Origin: Dysgonomonas sp. UBA7710
GTDB taxonomy: Bacteria; Bacteroidota; Bacteroidia; Bacteroidales; Dysgonomonadaceae
Length of the DNA stretch: 64,000 nucleotides
Assembly (NCBI RefSeq): GCF_002482385.1
Contig: NZ_DLFW01000042.1
Span: forward strand, 1-64,000
Direction of reading: 5' to 3'
In this document: in pieces, positions 35,180 through 43,292 of the stretch
Numbering within the stretch: position 1 is the stretch's first letter
Layout: the number at the start of each line of letters is the position of its first letter
The notes under the pieces: generated by a model
What the model was told of the DNA's origin: nothing
Databases searched by the model: none
Seen by the model: only the letters and a program-made list of their open reading frames with translations
Made by a program: the position numbers and the translations under genes

Positions 35180-36586
35180 ATGGAATACAACATACAAGTC
35201 AAAACCAAAAATCTCCTGGCTGATCTACAAACACCTGTAAGTATTTACCTGAAGGTAAGAGATGTATACCCAGAATCGGCACTCCTTGAAAGCTCCGATT
35301 ATCACGGAGGAGAAAACAGTTATTCATTTATCGGGATAAGTCCGATAGCCCGTTTCAAGGTAGATAATAATGAAATAACATATACCTACCCTGATAATAC
35401 AGCCAAACAGGAAATATTGTCAGAGGGCGAGAAACTAACAGATAAGTTCCATGATTTTATAGGACAGTTCGATGTACAGGGCGAAAACAAGACAAATATA
35501 AACGGATTCTTCGGATACACTTCATACGATGCTATCCGTTACTTCGAAGCGGTAGACCCGGTTAATAAAAAACTGAACAATGCCGATATTCCGGAGTTCT
35601 ATTATATCCTGTACCGCTTTATCCTCGTCATCAATCATCTGAAAAATGAGCTGACCATAGTAGAGAATATAGTCGACGGCACAGAAGAAAAAATGCAGGA
35701 ACTGGAAGCTATTGTGATGAACAACAACATCGCGTCCTACAACTTTGAAGCTATCGGCAGCGAGCAATCGATGATTACTGACGAAGAGCATCAGGGAATG
35801 ATACGAAAAGGAATTGCCCATTGCAAACGGGGGGATGTGTTTCAGATTGTCCTTTCACGGTGCTTTACGCAGAAGTTTGCGGGTGACGATTTCAAAGTAT
35901 ACCGTTCCTTGCGTTCCATCAATCCTTCCCCATATTTATTTTACTTCGATTTCGGTTCTTTCCGCATCTTCGGCTCTTCACCCGAAACCCACTGCAAAAT
36001 CACAAAAGGCAAAGCCTATATAGACCCTATTGCCGGTACTTATTTCCGTACGGGAGACGATGAGAAAGACCGCATCCTGTCCGAGAATTTACTCAAAGAC
36101 GAAAAGGAAAATGCCGAACACGTCATGCTTGTCGATCTTGCCCGCAACGACCTCAGCCGCAATTGCCACGATGTGAAAGTGGATTTCTATAAGAATGTGC
36201 AGTTCTACTCGCATGTCATCCATCTGGTTTCGCGTGTAAGCGGTATAGTAGACGAGAGCAGGAATAACATTTCTGTTTTTGCAGACACTTTTCCCGCAGG
36301 AACACTATCCGGTGCGCCTAAGGTAAGAGCCATGCAACTGATACGCGACATAGAAAAGCAAATGCGCGGAGTCTATGGTGGCTGTATCGGATATATCGGA
36401 TTCAACGGCGATCTCAATCAGGCCATCACTATCCGTACTTTCCTCAGCCGGAACAATACGCTTTATTATCAGGCAGGCGGGGGAATCGTTTCCAAATCGA
36501 ATCCTGAAACAGAAGTTATGGAAGTAAAAAATAAACTGGGAGCATTAGCAAAAGCTGTAAAAGCAGCAGTAGAACTAAGAAATTAG
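35180..36586 (+). CDS. trpE: Anthranilate synthase component I
   Basis: 468-residue enzyme that makes anthranilate from chorismate with TrpG supplying ammonia. The N-terminal domain includes ALLESSDYHGGENSYSFIG, which has the LLES motif associated with tryptophan feedback inhibition. The chorismate-binding domain has DLARNDLSRNCHDV, PAGTLSGAPKVRAM and GGCIGYIGFNGDLN with the metal-binding Glu residues nearby. It follows trpB with a 4-base gap. The 64 bases before trpG contain a short perfect hairpin (36597-36611). Confidence 0.97.
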   Translation: MEYNIQVKTKNLLADLQTPVSIYLKVRDVYPESALLESSDYHGGENSYSFIGISPIARFKVDNNEITYTYPDNTAKQEILSEGEKLTDKFHDFIGQFDVQGENKTNINGFFGYTSYDAIRYFEAVDPVNKKLNNADIPEFYYILYRFILVINHLKNELTIVENIVDGTEEKMQELEAIVMNNNIASYNFEAIGSEQSMITDEEHQGMIRKGIAHCKRGDVFQIVLSRCFTQKFAGDDFKVYRSLRSINPSPYLFYFDFGSFRIFGSSPETHCKITKGKAYIDPIAGTYFRTGDDEKDRILSENLLKDEKENAEHVMLVDLARNDLSRNCHDVKVDFYKNVQFYSHVIHLVSRVSGIVDESRNNISVFADTFPAGTLSGAPKVRAMQLIRDIEKQMRGVYGGCIGYIGFNGDLNQAITIRTFLSRNNTLYYQAGGGIVSKSNPETEVMEVKNKLGALAKAVKAAVELRN

Positions 36587-36596
36587 GTCCCTTAAA

Positions 36597-36611
36597 TCCC
36601 CCGAAGGGGGA
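36597..36611. repeat. Short hairpin between trpE and trpG
   Basis: TCCCCC and GGGGGA flank GAA, forming a 6-bp GC-rich hairpin without a T run. It is similar to the CCCTCCCCTTAGGGGAGG repeat that begins 58 bases further on. Confidence 0.6.
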
Positions 36612-36650
36612 ATTCAAAGCAAGCACAGAAAAATAAAAAAAATATATATT

Positions 36651-37262
36651 ATGAAGCCATCTGATCAATCCCTCCCCTTAGGGGAGGCTAGGAGGGGCCC
36701 AATCCTCATCTTCGACAATTACGACTCATTCACATACAATCTCGTTCATTTGGTTAAAGAACTGGGATTTACTGATGTGGATGTACACAGAAACGATAAA
36801 ATTGCTTTGGAAGATATTGCAAAGTATGACAAGATAATCCTTTCTCCGGGGCCGGGTATCCCGTCCGAAGCCGGATTGCTTCTGCCTCTGATTAAAGAAT
36901 ATGCAGGTAAAAAACCGATTCTGGGAGTATGTCTGGGACATCAGGCAATAGGAGAAGCCTTTGGTGCGAAACTGACTAATCTGGAAGATGTGTATCATGG
37001 TGTGGCCACCAGAATAGAAGTTATAAGGCCCGATTACCTGTTCAACGGGTTAGATAAAACCCTGGAAGTGGGGCGTTATCATTCATGGATAGTGGATAAT
37101 AATGATTTACCGGAAAGCATCGAAGTTACCGCGGTAGACGATAACGGACAGATAATGGCGCTCCGTCATAAAGAATATGATATACATGGAGTCCAATTCC
37201 ACCCCGAATCGGTACTGACACCAACCGGTGAAACGATAGTAAGAAATTTTTTAAATAACTAA
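36651..37262 (+). CDS. trpG: Anthranilate synthase component II (glutamine amidotransferase)
   Basis: 203-residue class I glutamine amidotransferase supplying ammonia to TrpE. The catalytic triad is Cys94 (GVCLGHQ), His184 and Glu186 (FHPES), and the oxyanion region SPGPGIP is intact. The protein normally starts near ILIFDNYDSF. Here 17 extra residues (MKPSDQSLPLGEARRGP) come first, and their codons coincide with a CCCTCCCCTTAGGGGAGG-type repeat (36669-36696). The extension is unlikely to matter for catalysis but shows repeat sequence taken into the coding region. No start codon with a good context is seen after the repeat. Confidence 0.95.
   Translation: MKPSDQSLPLGEARRGPILIFDNYDSFTYNLVHLVKELGFTDVDVHRNDKIALEDIAKYDKIILSPGPGIPSEAGLLLPLIKEYAGKKPILGVCLGHQAIGEAFGAKLTNLEDVYHGVATRIEVIRPDYLFNGLDKTLEVGRYHSWIVDNNDLPESIEVTAVDDNGQIMALRHKEYDIHGVQFHPESVLTPTGETIVRNFLNN
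36669..36696 (+). repeat. Palindromic repeat read as the first codons of trpG
   Basis: CCCTCCCCTTAGGGGAGG forms a hairpin of CCTCCCC with GGGGAGG, followed by CTAGGAGGGGCC. The related CCTCCCCTTGGGGCAGGG occurs in the arms of the element at 26058-26290. Confidence 0.7.
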
Positions 37263-37354
37263 TTTATAGATACAAGTAAACAAGATACAAGATACAAGAT
37301 ATGAGTTTAAACTTGTCTACTTGTTTACTCGTCAACTCGTTAACTAACAAAATC
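37263..37354. repeat. Dispersed repeat block before trpB2
   Basis: Between trpG and trpB2. GATACAAGTAAACAAGATAC and TACAAGATACAAGATATGAG strings are followed by ACTTGTCTACTTGTTTACTC, so the segment can fold on itself (AAGTAAACAAG with CTTGTTTACTT). An in-frame ATG at 37301 starts within this block but adds 18 residues with no family match; the block is therefore treated as a spacer. Confidence 0.6.
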
Positions 37355-38713
37355 ATGAACAAGAAAATCCTTTTAAGCGAAAATGACATTCCAAGGAGTT
37401 GGTATAATATTGTAGCGGATATGAAAAACAAGCCGCTTCCACCTCTTCACCCGGGGACAAAAAAACCGTTAGAAGTAAGTGACTTAGAACCAATATTCGC
37501 GACAGAACTTGCCAGGCAGGAATTAAACGATACCGACCGCTGGATAGAAATCCCGGAACCAATAAGGGAATTATATAAAAATTATCGTCCAACTCCCTTA
37601 GTACGCGCCTATGGATTGGAAAAGGCTTTGGATACACCTGCGCATATCTATTTTAAGAATGAAAGTGTCAGCCCTGTAGGTTCACACAAACTGAACTCGG
37701 CAATAGCACAGGCATATTACTGTAAAGAGCAGGGGATAACCAATATTACCACCGAAACCGGCGCAGGGCAATGGGGTGCCGCCTTATCATATGCGGCAAA
37801 TCACTTTGGTCTGGATCTGGCTGTTTATATGGTAAAGATAAGCTATCACCAAAAACCTTACCGTCGTTCGATCATGCAGACATATGGCGCGGAGGTTATA
37901 GCATCGCCAAGCATGAGTACCAAAGCGGGACGTAAGATTATTACAGAAAACCCTAATTATCAGGGAAGCCTTGGAACAGCTATCTCCGAAGCGGTGGAAT
38001 TGGCTTTAAATACTCCGAACTGCAGATATACCTTAGGCAGTGTATTGAATCATGTATCGCTTCACCAGACCATCATCGGTCTGGAGGCAGAAAAGCAAAT
38101 GGAAATGGCGGGAGAATATCCGGATGTAGTAATCGGCTGTTTTGGAGGCGGATCGAACTTCTCCGGAATTACTTTTCCTTTCTTGCGTCATAAACTGACC
38201 GGAGGAAAAGATATTCGTCTTGTGGCGGCGGAACCGGCGTCATGCCCGAAATTAACCCGTGGTAAATTTGAGTACGACTTTGGTGATGAAGTCGGATATA
38301 CCCCTCTTTTACCGATGTACACTTTAGGCCATAATTTTGCACCCGCTAATATTCATGCCGGAGGACTTCGCTATCATGGAGCAGGAACTATCGTCAGCCA
38401 ATTGAAAAAAGACGGATACATAGAGGCTGTGGATGTGAAGCAACTCGATACATTCGAGGCCGCCATATTATTCGCGAAATCAGAAGGTATAATTCCGGCC
38501 CCTGAGTCCTCGCATGCCATTTATACCGCCATTCAGGAAGCCTTGAAAGCAAAAGAAGAAGGCCGGCAAAAAACAATCCTGTTCAATCTGTCAGGTCATG
38601 GGCTTATTGATATGGCTTCTTATGACCGTTATTTCGATGGCGAATTATCTAACCATGAGTTGAGCGACGAGGAAATTGCCAAAACAACGGATATGTTGGA
38701 AAAATTAGTATAA
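37355..38713 (+). CDS. Second tryptophan synthase beta chain (TrpB2 type)
   Basis: 452 residues from the ATG at 37355. This PLP enzyme belongs to the longer TrpB2 group that is often able to work without TrpA. The PLP-binding Lys is in SPVGSHKLNSAIAQAYY, the glycine-rich phosphate loop is CFGGGSNFSG, and the C-terminal LSGHGLIDMASYD is typical of TrpB2. It is only distantly related to TrpB1 in the same operon. Possible roles are indole salvage, serine deamination or redundancy at low temperature; none is shown by the sequence. Upstream repeats and a lack of overlap suggest a later insertion into the operon. Confidence 0.9.
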   Translation: MNKKILLSENDIPRSWYNIVADMKNKPLPPLHPGTKKPLEVSDLEPIFATELARQELNDTDRWIEIPEPIRELYKNYRPTPLVRAYGLEKALDTPAHIYFKNESVSPVGSHKLNSAIAQAYYCKEQGITNITTETGAGQWGAALSYAANHFGLDLAVYMVKISYHQKPYRRSIMQTYGAEVIASPSMSTKAGRKIITENPNYQGSLGTAISEAVELALNTPNCRYTLGSVLNHVSLHQTIIGLEAEKQMEMAGEYPDVVIGCFGGGSNFSGITFPFLRHKLTGGKDIRLVAAEPASCPKLTRGKFEYDFGDEVGYTPLLPMYTLGHNFAPANIHAGGLRYHGAGTIVSQLKKDGYIEAVDVKQLDTFEAAILFAKSEGIIPAPESSHAIYTAIQEALKAKEEGRQKTILFNLSGHGLIDMASYDRYFDGELSNHELSDEEIAKTTDMLEKLV

Positions 38714-38790
38714 AATAAGCTATTAGCCGATAGCCGTTAGCTTATAATAAGAAGCTAACGGCCAAAAGCTAAAAGCTAAAAGCTAGCAAA
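38714..38790. repeat. Dispersed repeat block before trpD
   Basis: AAGCTATTAGCCGATAGCCG is followed by TTAGCTTATAATAAGAAGCT and four AAAAGCTA-like units. It is the GCTATTAGCCGTTAGC module of the dispersed family and can form an internal hairpin around TTATAATAAG. Confidence 0.65.
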
Positions 38791-39789
38791 ATGAAACAGA
38801 TACTCAACAGGCTTTTTGAACATCAGTACCTCAACCGCACCGAGGCAAAGGAAATACTGACTAATATGGCAGCAGGCAACTACAATGAATCCCAGATTGC
38901 CGCGTTTATCAGCGTATTCCTTATGCGGAGCATCAGTGTAGACGAATTCCTCGGATTTTCCGATGCACTGCTGGATTTGCGGGCAAATGTAGATGCACTG
39001 GCCGCATATAATCCGATAGACATTGTAGGTACGGGCGGCGACAACAAAAATACCTTTAATATATCCACTCTTGCCTGTTTTGTTACAGCCGGAGCAGGAT
39101 ATAAAGTAGCCAAACACGGTAACTACGGAGCTACCTCTGTCAGTGGCGCATCGAATGTGATGGAACAGCATGGAGTTAAATTCACTGCCGATGTCAGTAA
39201 GCTGGAAGAGTCGCTTGATAAAACCAATATCGCTTATATGCATGCCCCATTGTTCAACAATGCCCTGAAAGTGGTTGCGCCCGTTCGCAAAGCACTGGGA
39301 GTACGGACATTCTTCAACATGCTGGGACCTGTCGTAAACCCCATAAAGCCCAAAAGAACAGTATTAGGCGTTTTCAACCTGAAAATGGCGCGGTTGTATT
39401 CCTACATGTATCAACAGACCGATGTCGATTATTCTATCGTACATGGTTTAGACGGATATGATGAGATCTCACTAACGGGGGATTTCAAGATAATCAATAA
39501 ATTCGAAGAGAAAATCTATACTCCCGAACAGGTCGGATTTGACCGTTGCCTGGAACTGGAACTGGATGGAGGTAATACTCCCGAAGATGCTTCAACGATT
39601 TTCGACAATGTTATCAGTAACACGGCAACCAAAGCTCAGATAAATGCCGTTATAGCGAATGCGGCAACAGCAATACAAACTATAAATCCGCAACTTTCTT
39701 TCGAGGATGCAATTGCTGAGGCACGCGAATCGTTAGAGAGCGGAAAAACGAAGGAAACGTTTTTGAAGTTCCTGACGTTAAATACATAA
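38791..39789 (+). CDS. trpD: Anthranilate phosphoribosyltransferase
   Basis: 332 residues. Transfers phosphoribose from PRPP to anthranilate. The PRPP and anthranilate-binding motifs are present: DIVGTGGDNKNTFNIST (the GTGGD loop), KHGNYGATSVSGASNVME, and the RxxLGxRTFFNMLGP block with NPIKPKRTVLGVF. It is separate from trpG here, as in other Bacteroidota. The chorismate mutase gene starts 10 bases downstream. Confidence 0.97.
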   Translation: MKQILNRLFEHQYLNRTEAKEILTNMAAGNYNESQIAAFISVFLMRSISVDEFLGFSDALLDLRANVDALAAYNPIDIVGTGGDNKNTFNISTLACFVTAGAGYKVAKHGNYGATSVSGASNVMEQHGVKFTADVSKLEESLDKTNIAYMHAPLFNNALKVVAPVRKALGVRTFFNMLGPVVNPIKPKRTVLGVFNLKMARLYSYMYQQTDVDYSIVHGLDGYDEISLTGDFKIINKFEEKIYTPEQVGFDRCLELELDGGNTPEDASTIFDNVISNTATKAQINAVIANAATAIQTINPQLSFEDAIAEARESLESGKTKETFLKFLTLNT

Positions 39790-39799
39790 CAGTTTTGGT

Positions 39800-40126
39800 A
39801 TGAAATCACAAAATGAAGCCCTGCATTGCTCTCTTGACGAAGTGAGGATGAACATTGATAAAATAGATGCGGAACTGGTCGAATTGATTGCAAAACGTAG
39901 TAAATTTGTATCACAAGCCGCCCGGTTCAAACAATCGGCACAGGATGTTGTTGCATCTGACAGGGTAAGCTCCGTAATATCCAGGGTGAGAATCCTGGCT
40001 GAAGAATCCGGACTAAGCCCTGTGGTCATAGAGAAAGTGTACAGGGCTATGATAAATGCGTTTATCAATGAGGAATTAGCCGAGTTCGATTCTTTATATA
40101 AAGAAATAAAGCAGTCATATTATTAA
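39800..40126 (+). CDS. AroQ-type chorismate mutase
   Basis: 108-residue, all-helical protein matching the AroQ/PchB class: EVRMNIDKIDAELVELIAKR (helix 1 with the active-site Arg and Lys), then SDRVSSVISRVRILAEESGLSP and VYRAMINAFINEEL. It would convert chorismate to prephenate, the branch point toward Phe and Tyr that competes with TrpE for chorismate. Its place between trpD and an oxidoreductase gene, with 10- and 1-base gaps, indicates expression with the trp genes. It could instead be an isochorismate-pyruvate lyase, but no isochorismate genes are near. Confidence 0.85.
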   Translation: MKSQNEALHCSLDEVRMNIDKIDAELVELIAKRSKFVSQAARFKQSAQDVVASDRVSSVISRVRILAEESGLSPVVIEKVYRAMINAFINEELAEFDSLYKEIKQSYY

Positions 40127-40127
40127 G

Positions 40128-40700
40128 ATGAAAAAAGTACTGATAATTAACGGCCATCCCGACAAGGAAAGTTTCTGTTTCGGATTGCACCAAAGCTACA
40201 AAAAGGGTGCTTTAGAGGAAGGTAATGAAGTAAAAGAAATTATCCTTACGGATATGATCTTTAACCCTATACTGATGTATGGTTACCGTAAACGGACAGA
40301 GCTAGAGCCTGATTTGCTGGAAGCATGGGAAAAGCTAAAATGGGCAGAACATATTGTCTGGATTTACCCTACATGGTGGGCGTCACCTCCTGCGCTATTG
40401 AAAGGGTTTATAGAACGTATTTTCCTCCCGGGATTTACATTCGAATATCAGGAAAAATCTCCGTTTCCCAAAAAGCTGTTTACAGGAAAAACTTCCGAAA
40501 TAATCAGTACAATGGACGCTCCTGTCTTCTATTACAAATGGATTGTAAAAGACATTGGAGGAAAGATGATCAGGAAAGATATCGGCGCATTTTGCGGTAT
40601 AAAAAATATCCGGACTACTTATCTGGCAACAATAAAAACATCGACTCCCGAACAGCGGGAAAAATGGTTGAACAAAATAGAGCTTATCGCTCGTAAATAA
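40128..40700 (+). CDS. Flavodoxin-like NAD(P)H:quinone oxidoreductase
   Basis: 190 residues with a flavodoxin fold: the FMN-binding start KKVLIINGHPDKESF, the WIYPTWWASPPALLKGFIERIFLPGF segment that is characteristic of the MdaB/KefF/NQO family, and a C-terminal helix. It probably reduces quinones or other electron acceptors with NAD(P)H. It starts 1 base after the chorismate mutase stop, and its last base is shared with the start of the MFS gene. Its link to tryptophan metabolism is unknown. Confidence 0.8.
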   Translation: MKKVLIINGHPDKESFCFGLHQSYKKGALEEGNEVKEIILTDMIFNPILMYGYRKRTELEPDLLEAWEKLKWAEHIVWIYPTWWASPPALLKGFIERIFLPGFTFEYQEKSPFPKKLFTGKTSEIISTMDAPVFYYKWIVKDIGGKMIRKDIGAFCGIKNIRTTYLATIKTSTPEQREKWLNKIELIARK

Positions 40701-41902
40701 TGGAAGAAAATAAACAAACAATATCAAAAGGACGTATACGGATAGCAATCTTCTGCCTGTATTTTTGTACAGGATTATGCTTCTCGAGTTGGGCCAGCCG
40801 CATCCCCGATATTAAAACAACATTAGGACTGGGAGATGCAGCATGGGGTACAATTCTCCTGATGATACCAATAGGGCAAATATGCGGTATGACGATTTCG
40901 GGCCTCCTTATTTCAAAAGTCGGAAGCAAGAAAATATTGCCTGTCGCGCTCGTAGGATATGTAGTAGCCCTGCTGTTCATCGGGTTATCAGCCAGTGAAT
41001 ATGCACTGATTATCAGCCTGATTATTTTCGGATTCTTCGGGAACTTCTGCAATATATCCGTCAATACGCAGGCTGTAACACTCGAAACGACTTACAACAA
41101 GCCCATTATGGCATCCTTTCACGGAGGATGGAGTTTTGCCGGACTCACCGGAGCCAGTGTCGGGTTGCTGATGGCCTCGTTAAAACTATTGCCTATCTAT
41201 CATTTTGCCATTATCGGACTACTTGTCTTTATTACACTACTCATCAACAGACCGTTCTTGCAGGCAGACCTGAAGAAAGAAAAAGACCCGGCGCAGGCAG
41301 CGGATAAAAAGAAAAATAAACCCGAAACATTCCTTTTCCTGCTAGGCATAGTCGCATTTTGCGGGATGGCTGCAGAAGGGGCCATGTCTGACTGGAGCGG
41401 GCTCTACCTCATCGATGTGGTAGGTACACCGAATCATCTGGCGCCAATAGGACTGGCCGCGTATATGATAACCATGGCATCGGGTCGTTTCCTGATAGAT
41501 AAAGCAACCCAGAAGTGGGGAAGGAAAAGGGTTATACAAACAGGAGGAATCCTTATATCTGTGGGTTTATTCACCGCAGTAGCTTTTCCTCACTTTATAA
41601 CTACTATTATTGCGTTTATGATTATCGGTTTCGGAACTGCCGGAATCGTCCCTACTATATACAGCATTGCCGGACAAAGAACTAAGATACCGACAAGTAT
41701 TGCTCTGACAATCGTATCCAGTGTCAGCTTCCTCGGATTTCTGATGGGGCCTCCGCTGATAGGATACATCGCCAGTGTAACCAATCTACGGTATTCTTAT
41801 GCCTTGATAGGCTTGTTCGGAATATGTATAGTTGTATTAGCTTCTACTATTAAGATTCTTAAATATGATAAGATTGAACTCCGCAAAACAGATATAAAAT
41901 GA
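40700..41902 (+). CDS. MFS transporter in the trp operon
   Basis: 400 residues with about 12 transmembrane helices in two six-helix halves, separated by a Lys-rich cytoplasmic loop (about residues 190-212, KKEKDPAQAADKKKNK). SSWASRIPDI and the GSKKILP loop recall YbjJ-like MFS carriers. Its start overlaps the stop of the oxidoreductase by one base, and its end overlaps trpC by 4 bases, so it is fully embedded in the operon. Possible cargo is tryptophan, an aromatic intermediate or an unrelated metabolite; export or uptake cannot be decided from the sequence. Confidence 0.78.
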   Translation: MEENKQTISKGRIRIAIFCLYFCTGLCFSSWASRIPDIKTTLGLGDAAWGTILLMIPIGQICGMTISGLLISKVGSKKILPVALVGYVVALLFIGLSASEYALIISLIIFGFFGNFCNISVNTQAVTLETTYNKPIMASFHGGWSFAGLTGASVGLLMASLKLLPIYHFAIIGLLVFITLLINRPFLQADLKKEKDPAQAADKKKNKPETFLFLLGIVAFCGMAAEGAMSDWSGLYLIDVVGTPNHLAPIGLAAYMITMASGRFLIDKATQKWGRKRVIQTGGILISVGLFTAVAFPHFITTIIAFMIIGFGTAGIVPTIYSIAGQRTKIPTSIALTIVSSVSFLGFLMGPPLIGYIASVTNLRYSYALIGLFGICIVVLASTIKILKYDKIELRKTDIK

Positions 41903-42678
41903 GCAACATATTAGATAAGATAATCGCCAACAAAAAGATAGAGGTTGCCAGACAAAAATCGCTGGTTTCTATCAGTGAAATGGAGAAAAAGATTACAGAT
42001 ATCCGCATAAACTCGTTCAAAGCTGCATTGGCAGATTCACCGACCGGGATCATAGCCGAATTCAAACGCCGCTCCCCATCGCGTGACTGGATATTTAAGG
42101 ATGCTGAAATCTCCGATGTTATTCCACTTTACTCAAAAAACGGAGCCAGTGCCATATCAGTACTCACCGACATGGACTTCTTCGGAGGTAATCTCACCGA
42201 TCTGGTACAAGCAAGAGAGTTAACCCAAACTCCTCTGTTGAGAAAAGATTTTATGATTGACGAATATCAGCTTTATCAGGCAAGACTGGCAGAAGCCAGC
42301 GCGATACTTCTCATTGCTTCGGCATTGACTGTACAGGAAACGAAACAACTGGCGGCAAAAGCTAAGGAGTTAGGACTCGATGTATTACTCGAAATACACA
42401 GCGAGCAAGAGTTAGGCCATATCAATGACAAAGTAGATGTAGTAGGTGTAAATAATCGTAACCTCGGCACATTCGCCACTGATGTGCAAATATCATTCGA
42501 TCTGGCAGATAAAATCCCCGGTGAGTTTGTAAAAATATCGGAAAGCGGTATTTCACAACCCCAGACAGTAATTGAGCTCCGGCAGGCAGGATATAAAGGA
42601 TTTCTCATGGGTGAAAACTTTATGAAAACCGGCAATCCGGGCAAGGCTCTCGAAGACTTTATAAAGCAACTGGCATGA
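41899..42678 (+). CDS. trpC: Indole-3-glycerol phosphate synthase
   Basis: 259-residue TIM-barrel enzyme that cyclises CdRP to indole-3-glycerol phosphate. The N-terminus MSNILDKIIANKKIEV, the catalytic Lys and phosphate-binding region IIAEFKRRSPSRDWI, LLRKDFMIDEYQ, and VGVNNRNLGTF are typical. The start overlaps the MFS stop by 4 bases (ATGA), and the end overlaps trpF by 4 bases. It is a single-function protein, not fused to TrpF. Confidence 0.97.
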   Translation: MSNILDKIIANKKIEVARQKSLVSISEMEKKITDIRINSFKAALADSPTGIIAEFKRRSPSRDWIFKDAEISDVIPLYSKNGASAISVLTDMDFFGGNLTDLVQARELTQTPLLRKDFMIDEYQLYQARLAEASAILLIASALTVQETKQLAAKAKELGLDVLLEIHSEQELGHINDKVDVVGVNNRNLGTFATDVQISFDLADKIPGEFVKISESGISQPQTVIELRQAGYKGFLMGENFMKTGNPGKALEDFIKQLA

Positions 42679-43292
42679 AGATAAAAGTCTGTGGGATGAA
42701 GTATCCCGGTAATATAAGGGATTTGTCCAAACTTCCGGTCAGTTATATGGGAATGATATTCTATGATAAATCGCCACGGTTTGCCGATGGGCTGACATTT
42801 GACGATGTAAATATATTGCCGTCTTATATCCAGCGTGTAGGTGTATTCGTCAACGCAGACATTGATTTTATCATGGAGAAGGTGAATAAGTACAATCTCG
42901 GCCTCGTACAGCTACATGGCTCCGAATCTGCCGCTTTCTGTAAAGAACTGGATAAAACGATACCCGTCATTAAGGCTTTCAATGTTTCGGACATCTCCGA
43001 CTTCGGCCAGACAAAAGCATATGAAGATGCGTGCAGTTATTTCCTCTTCGATACAAAGACGCCTCAACATGGAGGCTCGGGATTAAAATTCGACTGGCAG
43101 ATACTGGATGCATATACAGGCAAACGCAATTTCTTCCTCAGTGGAGGTATTTCTTCCGATGACGCTGAAAGCATAAAGAAGATACAACACCCGAAGTTCT
43201 ACGGAATCGACCTCAACAGCAAATTCGAAACAGAGCCGGGACTGAAAGATATAACACGATTACAGCAATTTATAAAAGCATTAGAACAATGA
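42675..43292 (+). CDS. trpF: Phosphoribosylanthranilate isomerase
   Basis: 205-residue TIM barrel. It starts MKIKVCGMKYPGNIRDL, where Cys6 of KVCGM is the catalytic base. VQLHGSESAAFC, FLFDTKTPQHGGSGLKFDW (with the catalytic Asp) and FFLSGGISSDDA follow. The enzyme rearranges phosphoribosylanthranilate to CdRP. It is coupled to trpC by a 4-base overlap and to trpA by a further 4-base overlap. Confidence 0.97.
   Translation: MKIKVCGMKYPGNIRDLSKLPVSYMGMIFYDKSPRFADGLTFDDVNILPSYIQRVGVFVNADIDFIMEKVNKYNLGLVQLHGSESAAFCKELDKTIPVIKAFNVSDISDFGQTKAYEDACSYFLFDTKTPQHGGSGLKFDWQILDAYTGKRNFFLSGGISSDDAESIKKIQHPKFYGIDLNSKFETEPGLKDITRLQQFIKALEQ

Noticed and set aside
37301..37354. TrpB2 start 18 codons earlier
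   Set aside because: The extra codons come from the dispersed repeat block; the ATG at 37355 begins the family-like MNKKILLSENDIPRSW.
40325..40696. Open frame inside the oxidoreductase gene on the same strand
   Set aside because: It is a shifted frame within a well-supported flavodoxin-like gene and has no recognisable product.
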